In this document: piece after piece, positions 56,010 through 56,049 of the stretch
Position numbering within the stretch: the stretch's first letter is position 1
Layout: each line of letters starts with the position of its first letter
Assembly (NCBI RefSeq): GCF_001753675.2
Contig: NZ_MJUW02000040.1
Coordinates: forward strand, 1 to 56,049
Direction: 5' to 3'
DNA length: 56,049 bases
From: Candidatus Brocadia sapporoensis
GTDB taxonomy: Bacteria; Planctomycetota; Brocadiia; Brocadiales; Brocadiaceae
Position numbers and translations under genes: made by a program
The notes under the pieces: generated by a model
Told to the model about the DNA's origin: nothing
What the model saw: the letters and a program-made list of their open reading frames with translations, nothing else
The model's database searches: none

Positions 56010-56049
56010 ATGGCTTTAGATAAAGGGAGAAGAGCTTTTAAAAGGGTCA
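56010..56049 (+). CDS. Possible start of a truncated gene
   Basis: An ATG at 56010 opens 13 codons (MALDKGRRAFKRV) that run off the window edge. No clear Shine-Dalgarno; identity cannot be judged. Confidence 0.25.
   Translation, partial: MALDKGRRAFKRV

Overview
The window looks like chromosomal DNA of an anaerobic, Gram-negative bacterium. Outer-membrane genes (an LptD-type protein and a large porin) show the envelope type. A class III ribonucleotide reductase, a four-subunit 2-oxoacid:ferredoxin oxidoreductase, a fused NfnA-NfnB-type flavoprotein and a large molybdate-uptake locus point to ferredoxin-based anaerobic metabolism. The gene set and protein style remind me of anammox planctomycetes (Brocadiales: Brocadia, Jettenia, Kuenenia). 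That assignment is from memory, not from any search. No plasmid, phage, CRISPR, tRNA or complete IS was seen.

Layout. 1-4500: nrdR-nrdD-nrdG with a Lys-rich microprotein and a terminator. 4535-10181: smc, then a textbook fluoride riboswitch with terminator, a second terminator, and a dynamin-like GTPase whose reading frame continues past an in-frame TGA. 10250-15970: molybdate locus (ModE-type regulator, two Mop proteins, porin, ModA, ModB, ModC), with a 23-bp operator-like motif at two promoters. 16096-20601: phoU, an MBL hydrolase behind a MITE, malate dehydrogenase, an orotate phosphoribosyltransferase and two orphan succinate-dehydrogenase anchors. 20771-24551 (minus): GcvH-like protein, DgcN-type DUF1611 protein, DgcA-type epimerase and an M20 amidohydrolase, a likely D-glutamate or muropeptide catabolic unit. 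24600-31300: repeat-rich, gene-poor land with a second MITE family, a DUF123 protein, a decayed trehalose-6-phosphate-synthase fragment before DUF5752-TreT, moaC, a phosphoesterase beside a decayed protein kinase, and a small membrane protein.

31530-44150 is a long plus-strand housekeeping run: DegT aminotransferase, lptD, coaD, ymdB-like, xseA, xseB, dxs, nadK, korDABC and a second Cys/Lys-rich microprotein. It ends in a bidirectional terminator shared with rnpB. 44154-48960 (minus) is dnaG-rpoD-zinc-ribbon protein-rnpB. 49030-53256 (minus) is the nfn fusion, thiS, thiG, hisF. 53381 to the end (plus) holds a perfect-consensus promoter with a ~300-nt leader before an NrnA-like phosphoesterase, a family-4 uracil-DNA glycosylase, and possibly the start of another gene.

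The strongest candidates for something new are the fluoride riboswitch controlling a dynamin-like GTPase, the two terminal Lys-rich microproteins on anaerobic radical/Fe-S operons, the D-Glu module with an atypical GcvH whose lipoyl lysine is displaced, and the ModE-like operator shared by the regulator and a porin. All functional statements are homology recognition by eye; no database search was run.
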